A DNA stretch of 64,000 nt from Bacteroidales bacterium (GCA_030654075.1 JAURYB010000084.1:112421-176420); one strand, 5' to 3'; numbered from the stretch's first letter, positions 1-8,891 are shown. Made by a program: numbers and translations. The notes: a model not told the origin generated them from the letters alone.

Positions 1-681
1 AACCAGGTCGAGGAATTTATATAAACTATCGAAGGGAATATCATGCGTTTGTGCATAAGCCTGTATCAGTTTAAAACCCACGCCGCATCCACAAAGCTCA
101 TTAAACGGATAGGTGGAATCAATTCGTTTGGCATCAAGAACTGCTACTGCTTCGGGCAATTCATCGCCCGGCCGGTGGTGATCGCAGATAATGAAATCGA
201 TCCCCCGTTCGTTCGCGTATTTTACTTTGTCAACAGACTTAATTCCACAATCGAGGGCTATAATCAGTGCAAAATTTTCTTTTTGAGCATAATCAATTCC
301 CTGGAATGAAATGCCATATCCTTCGCTGTACCTGTCTGGTATATAATAATCGAGATGTTCAAATCCATTTTCTTTCAGAAAGGCATATACCAGAGCAACA
401 GCCGTGGTTCCATCCACATCGTAATCGCCGTAAACCATTATTTTTTGATTATTGGCTTTGGCGGATTCAATGCGATTGATCGCTTTGTCCATGTCGTTAA
501 GCAGGAAAGGATCGTGCAATTGCGATAATTCGGGTCTAAAATATGCTTTTGCCTCTTCAAAACTGGTAACGCCGCGTTGCACCAACAATTCAGCAAGTGC
601 GTTTTCAATCCCCAATTCTCCGGCAATACCCGAAACCAGGGATGTGTCACCTTTTTGCTTTAGTACCCAGCGTTTTTCCAT
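1..681 (-). CDS. recJ: Single-stranded-DNA exonuclease RecJ, N-terminal part (gene continues beyond the window)
   Basis: RecJ degrades single-stranded DNA 5' to 3' in recombination and mismatch repair. Translating the minus strand from the ATG at 681 gives 227 uninterrupted residues beginning MEKRWVLKQKGD. The DHH-phosphoesterase motif I, DYDVDGTT, lies at about residues 86-93, and motif III, the DHH triplet, at about 167-169; these are the Mn-binding catalytic motifs of the family. The rest of the catalytic core and the OB-fold/DHHA1 part lie outside the window (full RecJ is usually about 560-580 residues). A TAnnTTTG box sits just upstream of the start. The reading frame is intact as far as visible. 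Confidence 0.93.
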   Translation of the reverse strand, partial: MEKRWVLKQKGDTSLVSGIAGELGIENALAELLVQRGVTSFEEAKAYFRPELSQLHDPFLLNDMDKAINRIESAKANNQKIMVYGDYDVDGTTAVALVYAFLKENGFEHLDYYIPDRYSEGYGISFQGIDYAQKENFALIIALDCGIKSVDKVKYANERGIDFIICDHHRPGDELPEAVAVLDAKRIDSTYPFNELCGCGVGFKLIQAYAQTHDIPFDSLYKFLDLV

Positions 682-697
682 ATAGTAAGCCCTTAGG

Positions 698-705
698 CAA
701 AAATA
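698..705 (-). promoter_or_regulatory. Putative -7 promoter box for recJ
   Basis: The minus strand reads TATTTTTG, a perfect match to the Bacteroidota -7 consensus TAnnTTTG. It lies 16 nt upstream of the recJ ATG, implying a leader of about 10 nt. No convincing -33 TTTG was seen. Confidence 0.5.
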
Positions 706-731
706 TAATAATAATTGTAAAATGGAATTGC

Positions 732-757
732 TTTTTTTGATTAATGGATCAAAAAAA
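732..757. terminator. AT-rich palindrome between the permease gene and recJ
   Basis: TTTTTTTGAT and ATCAAAAAAA form a 10-bp perfect inverted repeat around a 6-nt loop. It lies just downstream of the permease gene (799-2049, minus) and upstream of the recJ promoter. The stem is almost all A-T, so a terminator role is only plausible. Confidence 0.3.
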
Positions 758-798
758 GGAATATCGCCAGTAAAAGCAATACCCTTAAAAAAGCAATT

Positions 799-2049
799 TT
801 AAAATGTTGAACGCATCGCGTCAACAGGATCGAGGCGCGAAGCTGACCAAGCAGGGAATAATCCGGAAATCAAACCAATAACTGCAGATACCGAAAGCCC
901 CAGTACAATATTCTTGACACTCAGAACGATCTCCATCCCCGCAAAATTTGTGACCAGCACCGTTCCAATATAAATTAGGAGCAAACCAAACAAACCACCC
1001 AGCATCGACAGGAATACGGCTTCGAAAAGAAATTGCTGCAAAATGAAAGCATTCCTGGCACCTAAGGATTTCTGGATACCAATCTGAGCTGTACGCTCTT
1101 TTACCGAAACAAACATAATATTTGCAATTCCAAATCCACCTACCAGCAACGAAAATCCGCCGATTATCCAACCCACAATAGCAACAACTCCAAATATCTG
1201 GTCGAAACCTTTGGTGATAATGCTTGTTTCGTTTATAGCAAAATTATCTTTTGCGGTTGGTTTTACTTTACGCACCGATCGCATTATTCCGGTTAATTCA
1301 TCTCGCAAGGCTTCATTCGATATATTCTTTTTCCCTTTTACCATGATGGATGAGCCAATATTGTCGCTGTTCAGATCAATAAAGCCCCGGGCAAAATTAA
1401 CGGGCAGCATAACCTGATCATCTTTCGAACCACCAAAATTATCATCCCCTTCTCTCTTAAATGTTCCGATAATCTGAACTTTGCGGCCAAATACAATCAG
1501 TTCCCTGCCGATAGGGTCTACATCACTCATCAGTTCCGTAATGATTTTAGCGCCTACAACAGCAACAGGGCTGCCACCTTGCGACTCAGAAACTGAGAAA
1601 TATCTTCCGGATCCAAGGTTAATGATTTCCACTTTTTCATAATCGTGCGAAACTCCCATAACAGAAGCTCCCTCGAAAGTTACTCCATTATATTTGACGT
1701 TACGATTTGTGCCGACAATGTAGGCCACTGCATCCGACGAATTACTACGCCGTTGAATCTCCTCCATTTCGTTGAGGCTTGTCTCAGGGCGTTTCATATA
1801 TTCCCACCATGCATAATTTGCATCACCCATAGCCCAGGGCCATTTTTGAACAAACAGTACATTACTGCCCAGTTCTTCAATATTTTTCCTCAGTTTCATC
1901 TCGATACTGTCGAAAACAGTCAGAACTGAAATAACAGAAAATATACCTATTGTTATTCCTAACAACGACAAAAAAGTCCGAACCTTGTTGGCAACTATAG
2001 CGCGCATTGCAAATGCAAACGACTCACGAATCAACCTTAGAAAAAGCAT
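799..2049 (-). CDS. MacB/FtsX-family ABC transporter permease
   Basis: A 416-residue inner-membrane permease of the MacB/LolE/FtsX superfamily. The layout is typical: one N-terminal membrane segment (about 20-45, containing LLGITIGIFSVISVL), a large periplasmic MacB-type core (about 50-270), and three C-terminal membrane helices (about 285-405) forming the FtsX domain. The family couples cytoplasmic ATPase activity to export of macrolides, peptides or lipoproteins across the envelope. No ATPase or membrane-fusion gene is adjacent, so the substrate cannot be inferred; the partner ATPase must be elsewhere or upstream of the heptamer-containing gap. The next gene on this strand is recJ, probably a separate unit. 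Confidence 0.85.
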   Translation of the reverse strand: MLFLRLIRESFAFAMRAIVANKVRTFLSLLGITIGIFSVISVLTVFDSIEMKLRKNIEELGSNVLFVQKWPWAMGDANYAWWEYMKRPETSLNEMEEIQRRSNSSDAVAYIVGTNRNVKYNGVTFEGASVMGVSHDYEKVEIINLGSGRYFSVSESQGGSPVAVVGAKIITELMSDVDPIGRELIVFGRKVQIIGTFKREGDDNFGGSKDDQVMLPVNFARGFIDLNSDNIGSSIMVKGKKNISNEALRDELTGIMRSVRKVKPTAKDNFAINETSIITKGFDQIFGVVAIVGWIIGGFSLLVGGFGIANIMFVSVKERTAQIGIQKSLGARNAFILQQFLFEAVFLSMLGGLFGLLLIYIGTVLVTNFAGMEIVLSVKNIVLGLSVSAVIGLISGLFPAWSASRLDPVDAMRSTF

Positions 2050-2361
2050 GGTATGATAAATATTTTAATGTTATTTTAATTATGAAATGGTTTTTTAAAA
2101 GAGCCCCGTGCTATGTATCTTAGGATATAAGCCGGAACCCGGAACCTGGGAACTATGGAATGTAATTAAAATTCCAAAATTAATAAAAAAGTTATTGGAC
2201 AGAATTGTCTCCAACTCTCGTGTAAAATTACACACAAATTTGATCTTATGAACTTTTATGAATTACTTTCGATAATTATTGAGTAATTTTCGCGTTTTCA
2301 TACAAATCCTGCCCAAATATTTAATAAAATTGCATCTTCTTTCTCAAAAGCCAAAAACCTT
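2050..2361. other. Intergenic region between divergent permease gene and purH
   Basis: This 312-bp AT-rich gap must hold two divergent promoters. A near-consensus -7 box for purH, TAAAATTG (one mismatch to TAnnTTTG), lies at 2325-2332. A short heptamer tract occupies 2134-2154. Nothing else is recognisable. Confidence 0.4.
2134..2154. repeat. Heptamer-periodic tract (family R4)
   Basis: Three consecutive 7-mers, GGAACCC, GGAACCT and GGGAACT. The first two recur in the same order at 34932-34945, which makes a chance origin unlikely. Confidence 0.55.
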
Positions 2362-3888
2362 ATGAATTCTATAAAACCAATTCGCTCCGCGCTGATTTCG
2401 GTGTATCACAAAGACCATATCGACAAAATCGCAATTAAACTAAATGCTTTGGGTGTCACCATTTATTCCACCGGCGGCACATACGACTATATACGTGATC
2501 TGGGTATTGACGCAATAACCGTTGAAAGCCTCACATCCTATCCTTCCATTTTCGGAGGCAGGGTAAAAACCCTGCATCCTAAAGTTTTCGGCGGCATTTT
2601 ATACAGGCGGGAGGAAGAACAGGACGTGAAACAAGCCGCTGAATATGAAATACCTCCTATCGACCTGGTAATTGTTGATCTATACCCCTTTGAAGCTACG
2701 GTTGCTTCCGGAGCCGAAGAAGAAGATATTATTGAAAAAATTGATATCGGCGGCATTTCGCTGATCAGGGCTGCCGCAAAAAATTATAACGATGTCATAA
2801 TTGTGCCTTCGGCCGATCAATATACCGACCTGATTAAATTACTTGACGAGAAGAATGGAAACAGCGATCTGAATGACAGGTTTTATTTTGCCGCACAGGC
2901 ATTTAATGTTTCATCGCATTACGATTCTGCTATTTTCAATTATTTCAACCGTAAAACAGATATTAAGGCATTTAAACAAAGTCTGAATAAAAGTGAAGTC
3001 TTACGCTATGGGGAAAATCCGCACCAGGAAGGTGTTTTTTACGGCGACTTAAGTGAAATTTTCGTACAACTTCACGGGAAAGCAATTTCGTACAATAACC
3101 TTGTTGACCTGGAAGCTGCCCAGGCCCTGATCCGCGAATTTACCGAACCCACATTTGTTATAATAAAACATACCAATGCCTGTGGTGTTGCAAGTCGTCC
3201 GACTTTGAAAGAAGCCTGGCTCGATGCCCTTGCCGGCGACCCTATTTCGGCCTTTGGCGGAGTGGTAATAACCAACCAGATTGTTGATTTTGAAACAGCA
3301 GAAGAAGTGAATAAATTGTTCTTCGAAATAATAATTGCAACTGATTATAAAAATAATGCACTGGAACTCCTAAAGTCAAAGAAAAATAGAATAATTTTGC
3401 AGATTAAACCAGTTGATTTTCAGGCTAAACAATTTAAGTCGGTACTTAACGGGGTTATCGAGCAGCTTAAGGATACTCATACCGAAACTGTTGACGACCT
3501 GCAGACCGTTACTGAGGCGCAACCAGATGAACAACAGGTTAAAGATTTATTATTTGCAAATATCATTGTTAAGCATTTAAAGAGCAATGCTATTGTACTT
3601 GCCAAAAACGGTCAGCTTCTGGGTGCCGGATGTGGAATGACTTCAAGGGTTGACGCATTAAAACACGCCATTTCAAAAGCTGCTGAATTCGGCCTCGATT
3701 TGCATGGAGCTGTTATGGCCTCGGATGCCTTCTTCCCGTTTGCTGATTCTGTTGAGTTGGCTCACAAACAAGGTGTTACCGCTGTGATACAACCGGGAGG
3801 TTCGGTACGCGACGAGGATTCGGTAAACTATTGCAACCAGCATGGCTTAGCAATGGTTTTTACAGGATACAGGCATTTCAAACATTAA
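2362..3888 (+). CDS. purH: Bifunctional AICAR transformylase / IMP cyclohydrolase
   Basis: PurH carries out the last two steps of de novo purine synthesis, formylating AICAR with 10-formyl-THF and closing FAICAR to IMP. At 508 residues it has the family's normal length. The N-terminal MGS-like IMP cyclohydrolase domain (about 1-195) shows the STGGT loop at 36-40 and the PSIFGGRVKTLHP segment. The C-terminal transformylase domain begins around 210 with RYGENPHQ and carries the catalytic KH pair at about 269-270 in IIKHTNACG. The ATG at 2362 is the first codon of the domain match. mreB follows after 77 bp on the same strand, an order I recall as common in Bacteroidota. Confidence 0.97.
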   Translation: MNSIKPIRSALISVYHKDHIDKIAIKLNALGVTIYSTGGTYDYIRDLGIDAITVESLTSYPSIFGGRVKTLHPKVFGGILYRREEEQDVKQAAEYEIPPIDLVIVDLYPFEATVASGAEEEDIIEKIDIGGISLIRAAAKNYNDVIIVPSADQYTDLIKLLDEKNGNSDLNDRFYFAAQAFNVSSHYDSAIFNYFNRKTDIKAFKQSLNKSEVLRYGENPHQEGVFYGDLSEIFVQLHGKAISYNNLVDLEAAQALIREFTEPTFVIIKHTNACGVASRPTLKEAWLDALAGDPISAFGGVVITNQIVDFETAEEVNKLFFEIIIATDYKNNALELLKSKKNRIILQIKPVDFQAKQFKSVLNGVIEQLKDTHTETVDDLQTVTEAQPDEQQVKDLLFANIIVKHLKSNAIVLAKNGQLLGAGCGMTSRVDALKHAISKAAEFGLDLHGAVMASDAFFPFADSVELAHKQGVTAVIQPGGSVRDEDSVNYCNQHGLAMVFTGYRHFKH

Positions 3889-3965
3889 AACAAAATCCGG
3901 AATTTGAGCCGGGATAGATTTAAAAGTAAAACATACATTTTAAAAAAGAGGAAGAATACAAACAC

Positions 3966-4988
3966 ATGGGACTTTTTTCATTTCTTACCAAAGAAATTGC
4001 AATGGATCTTGGCACTGCCAATACCATTATTATATATAACGACAAGGTGGTTGTTGATGAACCTTCAATCATAGCGATTGAAAGGAGTACGGGCAAAGTA
4101 CTTGCAGTAGGTAAACGTGCGCAGATGATGCACGGTAAAACCCACGAAAACATTAAGACTATCCGCCCTTTGCGCGATGGCGTAATTGCTGATTTTCAGT
4201 CGGCCGAATACATGATCCGCGAATTTATAAAAATGATCGGGCCAAGCCGCAGCCTCTTCCCACCTGCATTGCGAATGGTAATCTGTATTCCATCAGGTAT
4301 CACCGAAGTGGAAGAACGCGCCGTAAAAGACTCAGCCGAACAGGCCGGAGCCAAGGAAGTCCGGCTTATCCACGAGCCTATGGCTGCTGCTATCGGAATT
4401 GGAATTGATGTACTCGAACCAACAGGAAATATGGTTATTGATATCGGCGGTGGTACCAGCGAAATCGCGGTTATTGCCCTCGGCGGTATTGTAAACAACA
4501 AATCCATACGTATTGCGGGCGACGATTTTAATGCCGACATCGAAGAATACATGCGTAAACAGCACAATATCAATATTGGCGAACGCACATCGGAACTGAT
4601 CAAGATTGAAGTAGGATCAGCGCTTACCGAAATTGATAACCCTCCACCGGATTATGCAGTACATGGCCGCGATATGCTTACCGGTATTCCGAAAGAGATT
4701 TATGTAAACTACGCCGAAATTGCCCATGCACTGGATAAATCCATTTCGAAAATTGAAGCCGCCGTGCTGAATGCCCTCGAAATGACCCCACCCGAACTGG
4801 CTGCCGACATTTTCAAAACCGGTATCTATCTGGCAGGCGGAGGCTCGCTGCTGCGCGGACTCGACAAACGTATTCATATGAAAACAAAATTGCCGATTCA
4901 TGTTGCCGATGATCCTTTGCACGCCGTTGCCCGTGGTACAGGTATAGCTCTCAAGAACTTTGATAAGTTTACTTTCCTTATTAAATAG
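3966..4988 (+). CDS. mreB: Rod-shape-determining actin homologue MreB
   Basis: MreB polymerises on ATP under the inner membrane and directs the elongasome. The 340-residue length is standard. Visible actin-fold motifs are the phosphate-1 loop MDLGTANTIIIYND near residue 13, the phosphate-2 loop DIGGGTSEIAVI near 160, and the adenosine loop AGGGSLLRGLD near 288. The N-terminal MGLFSFLTKEIAM resembles the membrane-contacting start of other Bacteroidota MreB proteins. It begins the mreBCD cluster, separated from mreC by a 175-bp gap holding dispersed repeat R1. Confidence 0.97.
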   Translation: MGLFSFLTKEIAMDLGTANTIIIYNDKVVVDEPSIIAIERSTGKVLAVGKRAQMMHGKTHENIKTIRPLRDGVIADFQSAEYMIREFIKMIGPSRSLFPPALRMVICIPSGITEVEERAVKDSAEQAGAKEVRLIHEPMAAAIGIGIDVLEPTGNMVIDIGGGTSEIAVIALGGIVNNKSIRIAGDDFNADIEEYMRKQHNINIGERTSELIKIEVGSALTEIDNPPPDYAVHGRDMLTGIPKEIYVNYAEIAHALDKSISKIEAAVLNALEMTPPELAADIFKTGIYLAGGGSLLRGLDKRIHMKTKLPIHVADDPLHAVARGTGIALKNFDKFTFLIK

Positions 4989-5014
4989 TTCTGCTCAAAG
5001 AAATACTGATATAT

Positions 5015-5130
5015 AATTTGAATATCGAACAAGGATTAGCGATTTTTTGATTTTAGAAGAAGTAGTATCAATCTGCGACTGCACTTACATCATAAATCGT
5101 TAATCGGTGTTCCTTGTTCTTAAATCAAAT
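5015..5130. repeat. Dispersed element R1, copy A (between mreB and mreC)
   Basis: This roughly 116-bp segment begins TTGAATATCGAACAAGGA and ends TCCTTGTTCTTAAATCAAAT. Almost the same ends occur at 54711-54814, with a diverged middle in which AAATCGTTAAT is also shared. The AACAAGGA and TCCTTGTT ends are inverted repeats, as in a MITE-like element. No target-site duplication was identified. Confidence 0.7.
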
Positions 5131-5163
5131 AATACCGTTTAACAAACGATACCGTAACCGACT

Positions 5164-6003
5164 ATGCGTAATATCCTGGTTTTTATTATCCGGTATCATT
5201 TCCTGCTCCTGTTTCTGCTGCTTGAGTTTTTATCGATCACACTGTTGGTGAATTCTACTTATTACCAGAGTTCGGCTATTTTGAAAGCCGGAAGCCGGGT
5301 AACAGGGCAATTTTATACCAGTGTAAGCAATACCACCGATTATCTTAAGCTTCGCACCACAAATGAGCACCTGGCCATGGAAAACGCATTGCTGAGGCAA
5401 ATGAAAGGAGTTTCGTTCCTGAGAAACGATACTAACACTTTCTGGGTTAATGATACTCTTTACAAGCAGCAATACAAGTATGTAGTCGCAAAGGTTGTAC
5501 TTAACACTGTCGGCAAGAGGAATAATTACATCATGCTTGATAAAGGCAGCCGCAGCGGCATTCAAAAGGATATGGCTGTAATCACTTCCAGGGGAGTAGT
5601 AGGAACAGTTGTAAACGTATCAGAAAATTTCAGCTGGGTGATGAGCATGCTGAATAAGCATACCCGAATCAGTGGCCGGATTATCAAAAACGGTCAGATG
5701 GGAACTATTGTATGGAATGGTGTTGATCATTTATATGGTACGTTAACCGACATTCCTGCCCACGTTAAAATTGCCAAAGGCGATACCATTATGAGCAGCG
5801 GTTTTTCTTATATCTTCCCGGAAGGCCTGATGATTGGCACAATATCCGATTTCAGAGTCGAACAAGGCGATCACTTCTATACCATTCCTTTTAAGTTCAG
5901 CGTTGATTTTAACTCGTTGCAATATGTATATGTTGTCCGAAACCTGATGAAAAACGAACAGGAGACTCTCGAAAAAAGTATGGAAGGGCTGAAAGATGAA
6001 TAG
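5164..6003 (+). CDS. mreC: Rod-shape-determining protein MreC
   Basis: MreC is the bitopic elongasome component that couples cytoplasmic MreB to periplasmic wall synthases. The 279-residue protein has an N-terminal membrane helix (about 8-32), a coiled-coil-prone stretch around 55-85 and a C-terminal beta-barrel domain with the typical sequence MLDKGSRSGIQKDMAVITS near residue 125. The ATG at 5164 follows the R1 element directly. The 3' end overlaps mreD by 8 nt, so the two are probably translationally coupled. Confidence 0.95.
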   Translation: MRNILVFIIRYHFLLLFLLLEFLSITLLVNSTYYQSSAILKAGSRVTGQFYTSVSNTTDYLKLRTTNEHLAMENALLRQMKGVSFLRNDTNTFWVNDTLYKQQYKYVVAKVVLNTVGKRNNYIMLDKGSRSGIQKDMAVITSRGVVGTVVNVSENFSWVMSMLNKHTRISGRIIKNGQMGTIVWNGVDHLYGTLTDIPAHVKIAKGDTIMSSGFSYIFPEGLMIGTISDFRVEQGDHFYTIPFKFSVDFNSLQYVYVVRNLMKNEQETLEKSMEGLKDE

Positions 6004-6514
6004 GCTGGTTCTCACAAATATCTTCAGGTTTATAGCTCTTGTTCTTATACAGGTGCTTATTATGAATAAAGTAAATTTTTATGGATTTCTCAATCCATAC
6101 ATTTATATTTTATTTATCCTGCTGCTTCCTTTCGAAACACCAGGCTGGCTTTTACTTGTTTTATCATTTTCGATGGGATTAACAGTTGATCTATTCAGCG
6201 GCACATTAGGGTTACATGCAGCGAGCAGTGTTTTTGCGGGATTTATGAGACCGGTGATCATTAAGTTTGTTGGCGAAAAGCCTGAATATGATAATACCAC
6301 GCAACCCAAACTTCAGCAGATGGGGCTTAAATGGTTTATGGCCTACGCCATGCTGATGATTTTTGCGCACCACTTGTTTCTGAATATGCTGGATGTTTTC
6401 AGCTTCGACGAATTCTGGCAAACACTGTTGCGGGTTATTGTAAGCACACTGTTTACCTTCCTGTTTATAATGCTGTTCGAATATATTTTTGCGCCACGGA
6501 AAGAGAAGAAATAA
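5996..6514 (+). CDS. mreD: Rod-shape-determining membrane protein MreD
   Basis: MreD is a small integral membrane partner of MreC. The 172-residue product has about five hydrophobic helices and starts inside the mreC stop region. Sequence conservation in MreD is low, so the assignment rests on topology, size and position after mreC. In related genomes mrdA (PBP2) and rodA normally follow; here the next gene is a TlpA-like lipoprotein with its own promoter, behind palindrome R3. Confidence 0.9.
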   Translation: MNRLVLTNIFRFIALVLIQVLIMNKVNFYGFLNPYIYILFILLLPFETPGWLLLVLSFSMGLTVDLFSGTLGLHAASSVFAGFMRPVIIKFVGEKPEYDNTTQPKLQQMGLKWFMAYAMLMIFAHHLFLNMLDVFSFDEFWQTLLRVIVSTLFTFLFIMLFEYIFAPRKEKK

Positions 6515-6521
6515 ATTTTTG

Positions 6522-6560
6522 ATTAGTCGGGGCTCGACTTCAAGTCGAACTCCGACTAAT
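6522..6560. repeat. Palindromic element R3, copy 1
   Basis: The outer arms ATTAGTCGG and CCGACTAAT enclose an inner hairpin TCGACTT/AAGTCGA. The right-hand flank CCGACTAATTAAAAAAA recurs at 55551-55620. The downstream plus strand has an A-run rather than a T-run, so it does not look like a Rho-independent terminator for mreD. Confidence 0.65.
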
Positions 6561-6571
6561 TAAAAAAAATA

Positions 6572-6579
6572 TACTTTTG
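6572..6579 (+). promoter_or_regulatory. Putative -7 promoter box for the TlpA-like gene
   Basis: TACTTTTG matches TAnnTTTG. It lies 27 nt upstream of the ATG at 6607, implying an own transcript separate from mreBCD. No clear -33 box. Confidence 0.5.
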
Positions 6580-6606
6580 CATCAAATTAACCTTAAACAA
6601 AATCCT

Positions 6607-7716
6607 ATGAGAAAATTACTGGCTGGGAGGTTCATAATAGCTATTCTATTTTCAGTTATATCATGCAATGCCCAGAAAACAGACGGATACACTATTGATG
6701 GCACTATCACAGGCACCAATAGCGGATGGGTTCTGCTTAAAAAACGTAAAGAAGGAAAAATGATCACTGCCGATTCCGTGCAGGTTAAAGAAGGCAAATT
6801 TGCTTTCGCCGGCAAAGTTGAGATGCCCGAAGTGTTTTACCTGAAACTTGCAAATGTAGATGGAGCCTTCCCTTTCTTTATCGAAAATGGCGCCTTAACT
6901 ATGAAGGTATATGCTGATAGTATCGACAAATCATCGGTTTCCGGTTCGGTTTCGCAGGATGCATTTACTGCGTATCAAAAAGAGGAATCAGTATATAACC
7001 TGAAAATGGAAGCTCTATACGGTGACTATATGAAGTGTAAAGAAGCACATGATTCCATTGGGGTGAAAAAGGTTGAAACTGCTTACGATTCAGTTCAGAA
7101 AGCACAATCCATATTCACGAAAGAGTATATTCTGAAAAACGGTAAAAGCGTTGTGGCTGCCTACCTTGCCGTAAGCAATGCATATGCCTTCACACTCGAA
7201 GATCTGAAAGCAATCAATAAAGCAATGGATCCTTCAATTGCCAACTCATCTTATGTTAAAAAACTTGCCGAGCGCGAAACCATCCTCGCTAAAGTTGAAC
7301 CCGGCCAGACAGCTCCTGATTTTACGCTGAACGATACTACCGGAAAACCATTCAGCCTCAGCAGCTTAAAAGGCAAAGTGGTTCTGGTTGATTTCTGGGC
7401 ATCGTGGTGTGGCCCTTGCCGTGCCGAAAATCCGAATGTTGTAGCAGCCTATAACAGATTCAGCAGCAAAGGATTTACTGTTTTCGGAGTATCACTTGAT
7501 ACCGATAGAGATAAATGGTTGCAGGCTATTGCAAAGGACGGGCTTGTATGGCCACATGTAAGCGATTTGATAGGCTGGGATAATGCTGCCGCAAAACAAT
7601 ACGGCGTAATGTCAATTCCGGCCAGTTACCTGCTTGACAAAGAAGGAAAAATAATTGCCAGCAACCTTCGTGGCGATGAACTTGTAAAAAAACTTGAAGA
7701 GGTTTTAGGGAAATAG
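6607..7716 (+). CDS. TlpA-like thiol:disulfide lipoprotein with N-terminal DUF4369 domain
   Basis: A 369-residue predicted lipoprotein. The start at 6607 is chosen because it begins a clean signal peptide with lipobox VISC (Cys20); an alternative upstream codon would lack ATG and precede the promoter-to-start spacing. Residues about 25-125 form a beta-rich DUF4369-type domain, common in Bacteroidota. Residues about 230-365 form a redoxin/AhpC-TSA thioredoxin fold with the active site WCGPC at 267-271 and a cis-Pro region near MSIPASYLL. The family reduces or isomerises disulfides in the envelope; several homologues support cytochrome c maturation or oxidative stress, but the substrate here is unknown. 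Confidence 0.9.
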   Translation: MRKLLAGRFIIAILFSVISCNAQKTDGYTIDGTITGTNSGWVLLKKRKEGKMITADSVQVKEGKFAFAGKVEMPEVFYLKLANVDGAFPFFIENGALTMKVYADSIDKSSVSGSVSQDAFTAYQKEESVYNLKMEALYGDYMKCKEAHDSIGVKKVETAYDSVQKAQSIFTKEYILKNGKSVVAAYLAVSNAYAFTLEDLKAINKAMDPSIANSSYVKKLAERETILAKVEPGQTAPDFTLNDTTGKPFSLSSLKGKVVLVDFWASWCGPCRAENPNVVAAYNRFSSKGFTVFGVSLDTDRDKWLQAIAKDGLVWPHVSDLIGWDNAAAKQYGVMSIPASYLLDKEGKIIASNLRGDELVKKLEEVLGK

Positions 7717-7738
7717 TTTGCTGTTTCTTTTAAAATTA

Positions 7739-7771
7739 AAACCCGGAATCAGCAATGATTCCGGGTTTTTT
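7739..7771. terminator. Bidirectional Rho-independent terminator
   Basis: AACCCGGAATCA and TGATTCCGGGTT form a 12-bp perfect stem around a 4-nt loop, followed by TTTT on the plus strand. It sits between the convergent TlpA-like gene and the 7800-8690 minus gene, and the T-rich context on the other strand would also stop that transcript. Confidence 0.9.
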
Positions 7772-7799
7772 GTTGCCTTTAGTTTATTAAATAACAAAG

Positions 7800-8690
7800 C
7801 TATTTGCTTCCATCATCTTTAATGATAATAACTGTTGTCTGCTTCTTTGCCGGCATAGGTTTGTCAACTTCAGCGTTGATAATTACCTGGTCGCCGTTCC
7901 CGGTCTTTTTTACGTTTCGGCGAATTACTACATTTTCAACTGGCTGTCCATCAATAATAACCCGCTCCTCATTCCTTGGAGCCATACCCTGCTCCCCATT
8001 TTGCTGGATAATTATTCTTTTTTCCTTTTTGTTTCCATGCCTGTGCCCATCACGGCTAACTTCCCGATCCTCGAAAGTTATAATTACCTTTTTACCGTTG
8101 TGTTTCTTTTTAACTACAACTTTTTTCATTTCACCGAAAGGCATAACATTTTCGAGGCCGAATGACCTGGCCATTCCTTCCAACATATTTTCAAACTGTT
8201 GCCCGTCGAAATGGCGAAACTCTTTGGGCATTTTGAAATTAAAGGGCATTCCCGAATTAGGAGGGAAAGGCATATCAAACTTATCGTCGAAAAGCAATGT
8301 CTTGTCATCGTCAATTATAAATGACTTGTCATCGTTAATTATAATAGTGTCAGGTGAATTGTCATCAGAATCGTTCCAGCTGAATTCCTGCGAACCCGGA
8401 TGACGGATAATAATATGTTTCTCAATATTATTACCTGTTTCAGGCATATCGTTCAGAACGCCTTTTTCTTCAAGGAAAGCATCCGCATCAAAATCCCCGT
8501 CAGTTATTACGGTTGTATCAATAACAACTGTATTCCCGTCTATTTCTTTGGTAATATGAATGGTAATCGTCTTTTTCCCCTTTGCCTGGTCATCGGTTTT
8601 CTGTTGTGCAAAACTTCTGCCCGGAAGAAGTAGGAAACCCACAGCCGCAAATGCCAGCAGGAAAAAGGACTTAATAGTAAAAGTTTTCAT
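7800..8690 (-). CDS. Secreted Asp-rich protein of unknown function
   Basis: I do not recognise this 296-residue protein. Residues 1-29 are a good Sec signal peptide ending SFAQQ. The mature protein is highly polar. Residues about 107-139 are aspartate-rich with an approximate eight-residue periodicity (IINDDKSF, IIDDDKTL, LFDDKFD), resembling loose calcium- or metal-binding acidic runs. A Lys/Arg-rich second half follows (for example KKVVVKKKHNGKKV and RRNVKKTG), so charge is split between the halves. There is no C-terminal T9SS sorting domain and no lipobox. It has its own -7 box and shares a terminator with the convergent TlpA-like gene; a functional link is not implied. Confidence 0.75.
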   Translation of the reverse strand: MKTFTIKSFFLLAFAAVGFLLLPGRSFAQQKTDDQAKGKKTITIHITKEIDGNTVVIDTTVITDGDFDADAFLEEKGVLNDMPETGNNIEKHIIIRHPGSQEFSWNDSDDNSPDTIIINDDKSFIIDDDKTLLFDDKFDMPFPPNSGMPFNFKMPKEFRHFDGQQFENMLEGMARSFGLENVMPFGEMKKVVVKKKHNGKKVIITFEDREVSRDGHRHGNKKEKRIIIQQNGEQGMAPRNEERVIIDGQPVENVVIRRNVKKTGNGDQVIINAEVDKPMPAKKQTTVIIIKDDGSK

Positions 8691-8731
8691 ATCGATTCTG
8701 ATTTGAGATTAATTGTCTTTATATTCTACTT

Positions 8732-8739
8732 CAAAAGTA
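8732..8739 (-). promoter_or_regulatory. Putative -7 promoter box for the secreted Asp-rich protein
   Basis: The minus strand reads TACTTTTG, a perfect TAnnTTTG match, 41 nt upstream of the ATG at 8690. Confidence 0.5.
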
Positions 8740-8866
8740 AATAACAAACAATTGACTAATTCTCATTATCCGTTAATTATTGTTAATACTTGTTAATTAT
8801 CAATCCGTTATAATCTGGCAGAAAGATAACTCCCTGGCTTTTATCCTGACGCTTCTCCTTTTTGAA

Positions 8867-8874
8867 TATATTTG
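8867..8874 (+). promoter_or_regulatory. Putative -7 promoter box for pgeF
   Basis: TATATTTG matches TAnnTTTG. Transcription would start near 8880, downstream of an in-frame TTG at 8862, which decides in favour of the ATG at 8892 as the start codon. Confidence 0.5.
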
Positions 8875-8891
8875 AAGTTCATTACAATGAA

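Noticed and set aside
6522..6560. R3 copy 1 as terminator of mreBCD
   Set aside because: The strand of mreD lacks a T-run after the stem, and the element recurs elsewhere with similar flanks, favouring a dispersed repeat.
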